From positions 1,736,001 to 1,800,000 of the forward strand of contig NZ_CP113977.2 in the NCBI RefSeq assembly GCF_026870175.2: 64,000 nt of DNA. Reading direction: 5' to 3'. The DNA is from Flavobacterium aestivum. GTDB lineage: Bacteria; Bacteroidota; Bacteroidia; Flavobacteriales; Flavobacteriaceae. This document shows, piece by piece, positions 33,493 through 41,969 of the stretch. Below the pieces are notes generated by a model, which had not been told where the DNA came from, made no database searches, and saw nothing but the letters and a program-made list of their open reading frames with translations. The position numbers and the translations under genes were made by a program. Each line of letters starts with the position of its first letter. Position 1 is the first letter of the stretch.

Positions 33493-33726
33493 TCATATTT
33501 CAGTAATCCATTCAGGATCTTCTTTGTCCAATTGTTCTTGGGAAATGATTTTTATGTCTTCATCCTCATCAACGTCTTTTACTATTTCCAATTCATTTGC
33601 ATTTAAGTGCTTAATTTCATTTGGATCTACAGGTTGAAGCAAATTCATAATTTCCTTTAGCAAGTCAGCATCATCAACAGATTTTAGTTTTTCAATTATT
33701 TTTTGTTTTAATTCTAAAGTGTTCAT
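33493..33726 (-). CDS. small acidic protein, antitoxin-like, unknown
   Basis: A 77-residue, highly acidic protein beginning MNTLELKQKIIEKLKSVDDA. That N-terminal helix pattern resembles small Bacteroidota antitoxins paired with RelE/ParE toxins, but no toxin gene lies beside it; downstream on its strand is only the porin's terminator. It may be an orphan antitoxin or an unrelated regulator. No membrane or signal segment. Confidence 0.5.
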   Translation of the reverse strand: MNTLELKQKIIEKLKSVDDADLLKEIMNLLQPVDPNEIKHLNANELEIVKDVDEDEDIKIISQEQLDKEDPEWITEI

Positions 33727-33865
33727 AACGTGTGATTTTGAATAGTAAAGTTACGAAAACGAAAACCGATTGCTTGGGTTGGTGTGATGTTTTTAAATAA
33801 AAAAAAGAGTTTCAAATACCCCTTTCTTTTATGGTTGATTTATGACTTATGAGTCAATTAAAGTG

Positions 33866-33873
33866 TATATTTG
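33866..33873 (+). promoter_or_regulatory. promoter element of the AbiL-like pair
   Basis: TATATTTG, an exact TAnnTTTG match, 30 bases before the preferred ATG at 33903. This supports the shorter start. Confidence 0.55.
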
Positions 33874-33902
33874 TAATATATTTACAAATTAAAGCTTTAA
33901 GT

Positions 33903-35129
33903 ATGTTGTTAAACTTCAGAATAGCAAATTTTAGGTCAATTAACAAAATGGTGGAATTGTCTATGATTCCTAGTGATTTGAAAAATCCTGTCAATAGAAT
34001 TATGAAGACAAATCCAAATGCTACAAAAAACAAGGATTATTACGGATTAACTTCAGCTGCTATTTATGGTGCCAATGCAAGTGGGAAAAGTAATGTAATC
34101 AGGGCTCTTCATGAGTTTAAAGAATATATTAGGAATTCTACAGATAATAAACCAAATGATACTATAAAATTGTTTAGCCCATTTAGGTTATGTGAAAAAA
34201 ACATGTTGGAACCATCCTGTTTTTCAATTGATATCTTAATTGAAAATGTTTTATATATGTATTCTGTTGAAGTTTTTCAAAAAGAAGTTATAAATGAATC
34301 ACTTTTTTTCTATCCAAAGGGATTGAAAGTTAAAGTTTTTGAAAGATATAGACAAGAATTTACTAAAGGGAATGGTTATGAAGGAATTTTTGAGACTATT
34401 AAACAGCGTACAACTGAAAATCAATTGTTTTTGAGTAAAGCAGCAATTGAAAATATTGAAATTGCCAAAAGTGTTTATGAGAGGCTCTCTATGTTGCTTG
34501 TATTTACGACAGATCTTTTTCATTCTGAGAGATTTAATAGAGCTGCAAATAAACATCTTTTTAGTGGTTTTGAGGGGGAGAGTTTAATTCTAAGTTTATC
34601 AAAATCTTTAATACAGAAGTTGGATACACAAGTTGTTGATTTTGAAGAAAAAGATGGTGTAATAAAAACTATTCATTTAAATGATAAGAGCGAGAGGATT
34701 GAATTCGAATTCTCTGATGAGTCTTCTGGAACACAACGAGCTATTTCTTTCTCTCCTTTAATTTTTATGGCTTTAAGATATGGGGATATTATTGTAGCCG
34801 ATGAATTTGAGAGAAGTTTACACCCTGAAATTGCACAATATATTTTAAGGTTATTTAACGATCCAGAAGTGAATACAAAAGGTGCACAATTTATATTTGC
34901 AACTCATGATACGACTCTATTAAGTCCTGGAAATAACTTGCGGCGAGATCAAATCAATTTAATTGAGAAAAATTCCAAAGGTGAAACAGAATTATATACT
35001 GTTTCCGATATTAAAGGAATTAGAGAAGGGAATTTTGAAAAATGGTATTTGGAAGGTAGATTAGGTGCTGTACCTAATATTGCAAGAGAAACTTTTAGGC
35101 ATGAATTAATTGAGTTTATAAATTCATAA
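33903..35129 (+). CDS. AAA-family ATPase, RloA/AbiLi-like
   Basis: I choose the ATG at 33903 (MLLNFRIANFRSIN), which follows a promoter element and gives the usual start of SMC-like AAA15/AAA21 proteins; the in-frame upstream ATG at 33849 precedes the promoter. The Walker A motif GANASGKSN lies near residues 57-65, an ABC-signature-like SSGTQRA near 278, and Walker B IIVADEFERSLHP near 298. The C-terminal NLIEKNSKGETELY region is typical. With the adjacent RloB-like gene it forms the pair known in AbiL abortive-infection systems, so phage defence is the best guess. The gene is 2 bases from its partner. Confidence 0.85.
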   Translation: MLLNFRIANFRSINKMVELSMIPSDLKNPVNRIMKTNPNATKNKDYYGLTSAAIYGANASGKSNVIRALHEFKEYIRNSTDNKPNDTIKLFSPFRLCEKNMLEPSCFSIDILIENVLYMYSVEVFQKEVINESLFFYPKGLKVKVFERYRQEFTKGNGYEGIFETIKQRTTENQLFLSKAAIENIEIAKSVYERLSMLLVFTTDLFHSERFNRAANKHLFSGFEGESLILSLSKSLIQKLDTQVVDFEEKDGVIKTIHLNDKSERIEFEFSDESSGTQRAISFSPLIFMALRYGDIIVADEFERSLHPEIAQYILRLFNDPEVNTKGAQFIFATHDTTLLSPGNNLRRDQINLIEKNSKGETELYTVSDIKGIREGNFEKWYLEGRLGAVPNIARETFRHELIEFINS

Positions 35130-35131
35130 TT

Positions 35132-35737
35132 ATGGCTAAAAGACCCAATAATACTTTTAAAGCAAGAGAGTTTAAATCTAAAGTTTTGATTCTCTGTGAA
35201 GGATTGACTGAGAAAAATTATTTTAATGCAATGAAAGAGGATTTTCGTTTGTCAAAAACAATTGCTGTAAATGTTTTTCAAAGTAATAAAGTAGATTGCA
35301 AAGGAGTTGTTGAAGAGGCAATAAAGAAAGCTAAGCGAGATGGATTTGGTGAAATATTCGTGGTTTTCGATCATGATAATCAGGCAAAAAGAGATGAAGC
35401 TTTCAGGTTAGCATCGGATAAAAATATTAAAGTGATTTTTTCTAGTATTTGTTTTGAGTCTTGGTATTTGTATCATTTTAAAAATTCCACAAAGGCATTT
35501 GCATCAGAAGAAGTCCTAGAAAAAGAATTAAAGAAATGTATTGGTATGGAAAATTATGAGAAAAACGATTTTAAACATTATTCGATATTAAAAGATAAGT
35601 TGACCATTGCTAAATCAAATGCTGAAAATATTAGATTGTCTGTTGTTGAAAATAATTATGGTGTTGAAATTTTTAATTTAAATCCATATACTAACGTTGA
35701 TGAATTGGTACTATTTTTAGAAAATCAAAAACAATAA
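35132..35737 (+). CDS. rloB: RloB/AbiLii-like protein with Toprim-type fold
   Basis: The motif KVLILCEGLTEKNYFNAM (residues 18-35) supplies the conserved Glu of RloB/OLD-type Toprim domains, and VVFDHDNQAKRDEA (near 74-87) the acidic pair. SICFESWYLYHF is a further RloB signature. The 201-residue length is normal. It is encoded 2 bases after the ATPase gene. The domain predicts a nuclease or nucleic-acid-cleaving effector controlled by the ATPase; cleavage is not demonstrated. Confidence 0.85.
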   Translation: MAKRPNNTFKAREFKSKVLILCEGLTEKNYFNAMKEDFRLSKTIAVNVFQSNKVDCKGVVEEAIKKAKRDGFGEIFVVFDHDNQAKRDEAFRLASDKNIKVIFSSICFESWYLYHFKNSTKAFASEEVLEKELKKCIGMENYEKNDFKHYSILKDKLTIAKSNAENIRLSVVENNYGVEIFNLNPYTNVDELVLFLENQKQ

Positions 35738-35739
35738 AA

Positions 35740-35767
35740 AAAGGAGTTTCAAATTTGAAACTCCTTT
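35740..35767. terminator. bidirectional terminator (rloB-like / lysS)
   Basis: A 28-base perfect palindrome (arms AAAGGAGTTTCAAA and its complement) with a further A-run on the left, i.e. a T-run for the minus-strand lysS transcript. Confidence 0.88.
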
Positions 35768-35790
35768 AAAGTATAAGAACGAATAGAAAT

Positions 35791-37491
35791 TTACTCCACC
35801 AATTCAACCATTTTATATTCTCCTTCAACGAGAACTTTAGTCAAACCATGCTTAGATAAATTTTTCATTGATGCATCCCATTTTTTACCGCTTAAATTCG
35901 CAGTAATTTTTAGTTGCTGAAGATCCATTTTATTTTCATTTCCTTTCAATAAGTCTACGATAAATTTCTCTTCGTCTGATAATTCAATTGTCTGTTTTTT
36001 CTCCGGACGCATTTGAGGGAAGAACAATACTTCTTGAATCGATGCATTGTTGGTCAGGAACATCATCAAACGGTCCATTCCAATTCCTAAACCAGAGGTT
36101 GGAGGCATACCGTATTCTAATGCTCTCAAGAAATCCTCATCAATTGTACCAGTAGCTTCATCATCACCTTTTTCAGCCAATCGCATTTGGTCTTCAAAAC
36201 GCTCTCTTTGGTCAATAGGGTCATTCAATTCAGAGTAAGCATTTGCTACTTCTTTACCACAAACCATCAATTCAAAACGTTCAGTCAAATCTGGATTGTC
36301 ACGGTGTTGTTTACAAAGCGGAGACATTTCCTTTGGATAATCTGTGATGAATGTTGGCTGAATGTAATTTCCTTCGCATTTAGCGCCAAAAATTTCATCA
36401 ATCAATTTTCCTTTACCCATTGTTTTGTCTACTTCAATTCCCATTCCTTTAGCAGCTTCATATAATTCAGCTTCGCTTTTTCCGGAAATATCAAAACCAG
36501 TAAAATGTTTGATAGAATCTGTCATTGTAACGCGAGCGTAAGGCGCTTTGAAGTTGATTTTATGTTCTCCAAAAGTTGCTTCGCTGGTACCATTTACACC
36601 AATAGCGCAATGTTCCAACAAGTTTTCGGTAAAATCCATCATCCAGTTGTAGTCTTTGTAGGCTACATATATTTCCATTGCGGTAAATTCTGGGTTGTGA
36701 GTTCTGTCCATTCCTTCGTTACGGAAGTTTTTAGAAAACTCATACACACCGTCAAAACCACCAACAATCAATCTTTTTAAATACAATTCATTAGCAATAC
36801 GCATGTATAGCGGAATGTCAAGCGAGTTGTGATGCGTGATAAAAGGTCTTGCCGCAGCACCACCAGGGATAGATTGCAAAACAGGAGTTTCAACCTCCAA
36901 ATATCCTTTATCATTAAAGAAAGAACGCATCGAGTTGAACAATTTTGTTCTCTTGATAAACGTTTCTTTCACATTTTGATTCACTGTCAAATCCACATAA
37001 CGCATTCTGTAACGCAATTCGGCGTCGTTAAAAGCATCAAATACTTTTCCGTCTTCGTCCACTTTTGGTAGAGGTAACGGACGTAACGTTTTGCTCAAGA
37101 AAGTAAATCCGCTTACACGAATACATTTCGCACCTACTTGCGTGGTAAACAATTCTCCTTCAATACCAATAAAATCACCTAAATCGGTCAGTTTTTTAAA
37201 TACCTGATTGTATAACGTTTTATCATCACCTTCACACAAAACATCACGATTCACGTATAACTGAATACGTCCTTCGCTATCCTGTAATTCGGCGAAACAA
37301 GCTTTCCCTTGATCTCTAACACTCATCAAACGTCCGGCAACAATCACCTTCTTACCTTCTTCAAAGTTTTCTTTTACTTGCTTTGAAGTATGATTTACAG
37401 GAAAAAGATTAGCAGGATAAGGGTTAATTCCCAAATTGCGTAAGTTTTGAAGTTTTTCTCTACGGATAATTTCTTGTTCGGATAATGCCAT
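35791..37491 (-). CDS. lysS: lysyl-tRNA synthetase, class II
   Basis: Charges tRNA-Lys. The N-terminal OB-fold (about residues 55-150) binds the anticodon, with VAGRLMSVRDQGKACFAELQD. Class II motifs follow: motif 2 FRNEGMDRTHNPEFTAMEIY near 250 and motif 3 GLGIGMDRLMM near 480. An extra C-terminal tail of about 60 residues after motif 3 (RPEKKQTIELSDEEKFIVDLL) extends it to 566 residues, longer than the roughly 505 of E. coli, a feature usual in Bacteroidota. It is a single gene with its own promoter and terminator. Confidence 0.96.
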   Translation of the reverse strand: MALSEQEIIRREKLQNLRNLGINPYPANLFPVNHTSKQVKENFEEGKKVIVAGRLMSVRDQGKACFAELQDSEGRIQLYVNRDVLCEGDDKTLYNQVFKKLTDLGDFIGIEGELFTTQVGAKCIRVSGFTFLSKTLRPLPLPKVDEDGKVFDAFNDAELRYRMRYVDLTVNQNVKETFIKRTKLFNSMRSFFNDKGYLEVETPVLQSIPGGAAARPFITHHNSLDIPLYMRIANELYLKRLIVGGFDGVYEFSKNFRNEGMDRTHNPEFTAMEIYVAYKDYNWMMDFTENLLEHCAIGVNGTSEATFGEHKINFKAPYARVTMTDSIKHFTGFDISGKSEAELYEAAKGMGIEVDKTMGKGKLIDEIFGAKCEGNYIQPTFITDYPKEMSPLCKQHRDNPDLTERFELMVCGKEVANAYSELNDPIDQRERFEDQMRLAEKGDDEATGTIDEDFLRALEYGMPPTSGLGIGMDRLMMFLTNNASIQEVLFFPQMRPEKKQTIELSDEEKFIVDLLKGNENKMDLQQLKITANLSGKKWDASMKNLSKHGLTKVLVEGEYKMVELVE

Positions 37492-37513
37492 TTCGTTCTG
37501 ATTTTTAAGTGCG

Positions 37514-37521
37514 CAAAGATA
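37514..37521 (-). promoter_or_regulatory. promoter element of lysS
   Basis: Minus-strand TATCTTTG, an exact TAnnTTTG match, about 22 bases before the start codon. Confidence 0.6.
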
Positions 37522-37564
37522 ACAAATTGATTGCAGATTTCAGAATGCAGGTTTTAGATTTTTT

Positions 37565-37692
37565 GGAGCAGAAATTTTAGTCTTTTCCTCAACATTTCAC
37601 CTGCTGTCCACTGTATTCCCGATTAATAAAAACTACGGCTAAAAAGCCTTGTTTTTCTAAATCGGGAGATGCCGTTTCCATCAGGGCTATTT
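37565..37692. repeat. structured intergenic repeat element
   Basis: A hairpin at 37617-37667 has outer stem TCCCGATT / AATCGGGA and apical stem GGCT-AAAA-AGCC. The flanks CTGCTGTCCACTGTATT and GCCGTTTCCATCAGGGCTA resemble a dispersed repeat I recall from Flavobacterium genomes. Boundaries are approximate. Confidence 0.55.
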
Positions 37693-37833
37693 TACAAGTT
37701 TAGTTTTTATAAGATCTTTAGTTGTATTTTATTGTAAAAAAACAATGCAAAATTCCGCACAAAATACTGTAACTTCGTTTTCAGAAAAACTCAGAAATTT
37801 AGTATCTCTACATCTTAGCCCCCACAAAAGAAC

Positions 37834-38574
37834 ATGAAATTACCTTTTTTTATACTTTTAATTTTTCTAACCGTAAGTTGTCAAGTTACCGAAACCCTTC
37901 ATCTTAATTCCGATGGAAGCGGAAATATTGAGGTTACTCATTTGAGAGATGAACACAGCTATATGCAAATTGCAAGGGAAAACTATTCTAAGGAAGATGT
38001 ATACAAAGACACGACCTACGTTTTTGGAGATTTTATCAAGAAACATCAAGAAACTTTTTCGAGAACACCTGTGGCCGACCAAAAAGTATTCTTGAAGTAC
38101 TCAGGTGTAAAAGTTCATACAAAAGCAAGTTCTTATGATAAAGAATTTAGGTCTATCTATAGCCAGAATTTCCAAAAAGCATCTGATATTGTTGATCTTT
38201 CTAAAACGGACCATTATTTAGATGATATTAAAAATAATTATGCTTTGGCTGCCGAAGAGCATTATTACAGAGTAAATTACGATTTTGCAGGCAATCGTTT
38301 CAACAGAACCGTAACAATTATAGATACAGTAATACAAAAAAAGGAATTTGATAAAATAGAAGAGTTAAAAGCGAAATACAAAGGCTATAAACTAGTCCAG
38401 AATTATGTTCTGAGCTATCATTTTCCTCGAAAAATACAATCAGTTTCCAATCCACTGGCAAAAATTAACGAAGACCGGAAATCACTTTCGATAGAATTTC
38501 TATTAACCGATTGTTTGCAAAATCCAGCTAGTACAAATTTAGAAGTGGTTTTAGAACCAGAATCAGCTGATTAA
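37834..38574 (+). CDS. putative lipoprotein, unknown function
   Basis: The signal ends in lipobox TVSC (Cys16). The mature protein starts QVTETLHLNSDGSGNIEV, reminiscent of membrane-associated lipoproteins with an amphipathic beta-sandwich start, and ends near residue 246 without a second membrane segment. No catalytic motif is seen. It is flanked by the lysS upstream repeat and a strong terminator, so it is a single-gene unit. Confidence 0.7.
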   Translation: MKLPFFILLIFLTVSCQVTETLHLNSDGSGNIEVTHLRDEHSYMQIARENYSKEDVYKDTTYVFGDFIKKHQETFSRTPVADQKVFLKYSGVKVHTKASSYDKEFRSIYSQNFQKASDIVDLSKTDHYLDDIKNNYALAAEEHYYRVNYDFAGNRFNRTVTIIDTVIQKKEFDKIEELKAKYKGYKLVQNYVLSYHFPRKIQSVSNPLAKINEDRKSLSIEFLLTDCLQNPASTNLEVVLEPESAD

Positions 38575-38635
38575 AAAAAGCAACACTTACAAAGTTATTT
38601 AAAACCATGTAAGTGTTGCTTTTTTGAAATGCTAA
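38575..38635. terminator. bidirectional terminator
   Basis: AAAAGCAACACTTAC and GTAAGTGTTGCTTTT are perfect 15-bp arms with an 18-base loop, A-run on one side and T-run on the other, between convergent lipoprotein genes. Confidence 0.88.
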
Positions 38636-38694
38636 AGATATTGAAATTAGGAGCAGGGGAGTCTGCCCATTAATTTCTTACTTATGTGCTTGTT

Positions 38695-39705
38695 TTATTT
38701 TTGCTCAGCAATTGTTGATTTATTAAGCTTAATGATTCTTATTTTTTGGGCTTTATTATCTGCTAAAAAAAGACGATCATCAACTTGTGCGATGCCAACA
38801 ATATCTCCAAAAGGATTTGCACCCATAATATCAGATGCATTTATTCTTGGATTATAGGTTTTACCAATGAATTCTTCTTTAGGATAAATACGAAGGTAAT
38901 TTAAATCTCCAACGTTTTCCGAAGTAACAGCCCATTCATTACTAAATGATATAGCAATAGGTTTTGCATCTGTAAATGGTTTCGTTGTTGGGGTTATTGG
39001 GGTAGTAAGTGAACTTGCGGCGTTCTTTCTAATATCCTCAATATTATAAAATAAATAGTCTTTTGCATTTCTTCCGGCTACAACCAAGTTTCCAGATGCA
39101 ACATCCATCGAATAAATTTCGTCAAAACCTTGTAAGGTGTTTAATTTGGCAATGGGAGTCAAATTCCAATTGCTTGTATCTGTGATTTGCGATGTCTCGA
39201 AAACCTTAATGGAGGTTTCTTTTTCTTTGATAAATAAAAGTCCGTCTTTTACAGTAACACCAAAAACATGTACAAAGGTTTGCCACCATTGTCCATTTCC
39301 AACAGTGTTTATTCCAAGATTTGTGATTTCATCAATTACAAAAAGTCTTGAATCGACACTTCCAATATATATGCGTCCATTATCAATACATACTGATGAA
39401 AGTTTGGTTAGCGGAATTATGGTAGTTCCTTTGGTGTACTCTTTAATTGTTTTTATGTAAGATAAAGTTTTAGCATTAAAAACCTCAAGCACATCACCAT
39501 TACAGATGTACAATTTATCGTTTGCTACAGCTATCCCTTTAGGATTTAATGTTCCAGTTCCGTCACCAATTTGTTTTGCTGTAATTGTAGCTTCATCCGA
39601 CGGGTAGTAATACGTATAATTTGTTGGATCAGCAGTCTGGTCAGAATCCTTGCTGCAATTTGTAAAAGTGCAAAGCAATAGTATAAAAAAAGCTATTTTG
39701 TTCAT
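38695..39705 (-). CDS. putative beta-propeller lipoprotein
   Basis: I take the ATG at 39705 because it begins a lipoprotein signal with lipobox FTNC (Cys17); an upstream in-frame ATG at 39729 overlaps the previous gene. The mature protein carries repeated blades such as GTLNPKGIAVANDKLYICNG, TKLSSVCIDNGRIYIG and IVGIAQVDDRLFLADN, a seven-blade-propeller style with no clear catalytic residues. It begins 14 bases after the stop of the metzincin-like lipoprotein gene, so the two are co-transcribed and may act together on the cell surface. Confidence 0.75.
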   Translation of the reverse strand: MNKIAFFILLLCTFTNCSKDSDQTADPTNYTYYYPSDEATITAKQIGDGTGTLNPKGIAVANDKLYICNGDVLEVFNAKTLSYIKTIKEYTKGTTIIPLTKLSSVCIDNGRIYIGSVDSRLFVIDEITNLGINTVGNGQWWQTFVHVFGVTVKDGLLFIKEKETSIKVFETSQITDTSNWNLTPIAKLNTLQGFDEIYSMDVASGNLVVAGRNAKDYLFYNIEDIRKNAASSLTTPITPTTKPFTDAKPIAISFSNEWAVTSENVGDLNYLRIYPKEEFIGKTYNPRINASDIMGANPFGDIVGIAQVDDRLFLADNKAQKIRIIKLNKSTIAEQK

Positions 39706-39719
39706 GTAGGTATATTTTG

Positions 39720-40952
39720 TTAATTCCATTTTCCTAGTCCTTTATATTTCATCAAGAAAGGGTTTTTGGGATCAATTGTAAAAACTGGTTTTTTATAAGC
39801 TTTACTCAAGTAATTAGTTTTACTCCATCCCTTTAGTACTTCAGGATCGGTAAATGGTAGGTCATTTAAGTATATTAAGTATTTATAAAAATGGGTAAGC
39901 ATTTCTTGTTGTCCGCCACCTTCTCCACTATTGCATAAATTGCTGCTATGGCTGTAACCGGTGTGATGAGAATACTCATGTGACCAAACAGACATTTCGC
40001 CAGTCCAGTGTCCAGTTATATAACCAGATTCCCATTGAGAGGCTAAAGGACCACCTCCCCAAGCTGAGTCACCCCCTACCATTGCCATATAAAGAGATCT
40101 GTCATCAACGTATTTCCAATATTGTTGCTCAATTTCGGCTTTAGAAAAATAATCGTAAACTCCATTGACATCATCAGCATTTCCATGCCAATTGATAGCT
40201 CCATTTATTGCAGTTCCGGCTAGAGCAGCTTGCTCTTGTTTGTATTTATCGAAATTGATAAAAGTTTCATAATACAAAGGATGGCTTAATGCATAGGAGT
40301 AGTTGATGATCATTGTTATTGCCTCTTTGGCCAAAACAGGGTTCATTGGTAAAAATTTGCCAGGTTCACTTAAATGATACCCATCATGAAATTGTACCAA
40401 TTGTGAAGACTTTATTCTTTTGAATTTAGCAAATAAAGGATCAGTTGATTCTATTGAGAATTCTATTGCACCAGAAGAGAAACCGTCAATTTTATCAATC
40501 GTAACGGCATTACCAGTTTCAAGTAAATAATCATTTTTTCCAGCCACTAAAGGAATTTGGTGAAACGAACGATGGAAAGCTGGGATTTTTGTAAAATGAT
40601 AGATTAAGAATCGTTTGTCATAGTTGCCCAATTTGGCATAGATTTTTACATCCGAAAGTCCAACTGGAGAATAAAGAGATATTTGAACCGAATCTTTTCC
40701 TTTTTGAATTATTTGCAACGGCTGGTTTATGCGAAACCAACGATCTTTTTTGTCATACATTTTTGAAGGACTTTCGGCATCCTCAAACATAGTCATTGGT
40801 CGGTTTCCTATCGGTAAATTTGTTGCGTCAATGCTTGATAAATAATTAGGCTTGTAATCAGCGTATTGAGTTTCGTTATCACAGCTGGTAAGCATGACAA
40901 AAGCAGACAATAATAAATTGGCAAAGAGCCATTTTTTGACGTTTGGGGTCAT
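39720..40952 (-). CDS. lipoprotein with metzincin-type zinc protease signature
   Basis: Lipobox LTSC (Cys24) predicts an envelope lipoprotein. The sequence HEYSHHTGYSH (His325 to His335) is an exact HExxHxxGxxH, the zinc-binding signature of metzincin metallopeptidases, preceded by GEMSVWS. A downstream Met (GGGQQEMLTHFY, about 350) could supply a Met-turn. The N-terminal 200 residues include an all-beta segment (about 65-180) that may be an accessory binding domain. I do not recognise the exact family; a relation to M60-like or other surface mucin-active peptidases is possible. It is followed closely by a propeller lipoprotein. Confidence 0.75.
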   Translation of the reverse strand: MTPNVKKWLFANLLLSAFVMLTSCDNETQYADYKPNYLSSIDATNLPIGNRPMTMFEDAESPSKMYDKKDRWFRINQPLQIIQKGKDSVQISLYSPVGLSDVKIYAKLGNYDKRFLIYHFTKIPAFHRSFHQIPLVAGKNDYLLETGNAVTIDKIDGFSSGAIEFSIESTDPLFAKFKRIKSSQLVQFHDGYHLSEPGKFLPMNPVLAKEAITMIINYSYALSHPLYYETFINFDKYKQEQAALAGTAINGAINWHGNADDVNGVYDYFSKAEIEQQYWKYVDDRSLYMAMVGGDSAWGGGPLASQWESGYITGHWTGEMSVWSHEYSHHTGYSHSSNLCNSGEGGGQQEMLTHFYKYLIYLNDLPFTDPEVLKGWSKTNYLSKAYKKPVFTIDPKNPFLMKYKGLGKWN

Positions 40953-41172
40953 TTAAACAAGATTAGGGGTTATTGTGTTTTGGAATAAAAAAAGTGTAAA
41001 TGTCTTCTCTTTTTTAAAAATAAAAAACTTTTTTTGTGTTTATTTAGCTATTAATGCAAAAAAGCGAGAGTATTGTTTGTCTAGATAGCAAGTATATTCG
41101 GGACTATTACATATTGTTTAAGCTTTGTAGTTTACGTTTCGGTTTTTATGACTTCAAGTAAAAAAACCTTTG

Positions 41173-41180
41173 TAACTTTG
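41173..41180 (+). promoter_or_regulatory. promoter element of lipB
   Basis: TAACTTTG, an exact TAnnTTTG match, 17 bases before the lipB ATG, so the leader is about 10 bases. Confidence 0.55.
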
Positions 41181-41197
41181 CGTTTCAAAGAAATAAA

Positions 41198-41899
41198 ATG
41201 AACAAAAAAATCCAACTTCAAGATTTAGGAAATAAAGATTATAAAGCAACTTGGGAATACCAGGAAGAACTGTTTAAAGGAATCGTGGATTTGAAGATTC
41301 AAAACAGGAGGGAAGAAACAACTATTCCTACACCTAACTATTTTTTGTTTGTAGAACATCCACATGTGTATACTCTAGGTAAAAGTGGTGATTTAAGTAA
41401 TTTGCTTTTGTCCGAAAAACAATTAGAAGCCAAAGGTGCTACTTTCTATAAAATCAACAGAGGTGGGGATATAACGTACCACGGGCCTGGACAGATTGTG
41501 GGTTATCCTATTCTGGACTTAGAAAATTTCTTTTCGGATATTCATAAATACTTGCGTTTGCTGGAAGAAGCTATTATCCTGACATTGCAGGAATATGGTT
41601 TGGAATGCGGACGAAGTGACGGTGAAACTGGAGTTTGGCTTGGAGTAGGAACACCATTTGCCCGAAAAATTTGTGCGATGGGTGTTCGCGCTTCGCGTTG
41701 GGTAACGATGCATGGTTTTGCTCTAAATGTCAATGCCGACTTGGGCTATTTTGATAATATCATTCCATGCGGAATTCGTGGCAAAGCAGTTACTTCGCTT
41801 AATGTAGAGCTTGGTGTCGAAAAAGTGAATGAGCAAGAAGTGAAAGAAAAAATCTTGAAGCATTTCTCGGATTTGTTTGAATGCTCGATTGTTCGATAG
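41198..41899 (+). CDS. lipB: octanoyl-ACP:protein octanoyltransferase
   Basis: Transfers octanoyl groups to lipoyl-carrier proteins, first step of endogenous lipoate synthesis. Family signatures are RGGDITYHGPGQIVGYPI (near 87-104), GVWLGVG and the catalytic Cys/Lys region IIPCGIRGKAVTSL (near 184-197). 233 residues is normal for the family. The gene is single, convergent with rnhB, with a hairpin between them. No lipA is seen in the window. Confidence 0.95.
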   Translation: MNKKIQLQDLGNKDYKATWEYQEELFKGIVDLKIQNRREETTIPTPNYFLFVEHPHVYTLGKSGDLSNLLLSEKQLEAKGATFYKINRGGDITYHGPGQIVGYPILDLENFFSDIHKYLRLLEEAIILTLQEYGLECGRSDGETGVWLGVGTPFARKICAMGVRASRWVTMHGFALNVNADLGYFDNIIPCGIRGKAVTSLNVELGVEKVNEQEVKEKILKHFSDLFECSIVR

Positions 41900-41913
41900 T
41901 TGGATTAATAAAG

Positions 41914-41955
41914 GGATTATTAGATCGTTAGATTTTTCGAAAAATCTAATAATCC
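41914..41955. terminator. hairpin between convergent lipB and rnhB
   Basis: GGATTATTAGAT pairs with ATCTAATAATCC, with ATTTTTCGAAAAAT near the tip and a 6-base bulge. It is likely a bidirectional terminator, though it lacks long T-runs. Confidence 0.6.
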
Positions 41956-41969
41956 AACAATCTAAAAGC

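Larger units (their letters stand above)
37492..37833. other. 342-bp intergenic region upstream of lysS with a structured repeat
   Basis: Contains the lysS promoter element and a structured repeat element (about 37565-37692). No coding frame is supported. The far right (37700-37833) leads into the lipoprotein gene. Confidence 0.55.

Noticed and set aside
33849..33902. Longer N-terminus for the AAA ATPase starting at 33849
   Set aside because: The extra 18 residues lie upstream of and across the promoter element, and the family starts at MLLNFRIANFRS.
41519..41733. Two antisense frames in lipB
   Set aside because: Both overlap the conserved lipB coding region and are unlike any protein I recognise.
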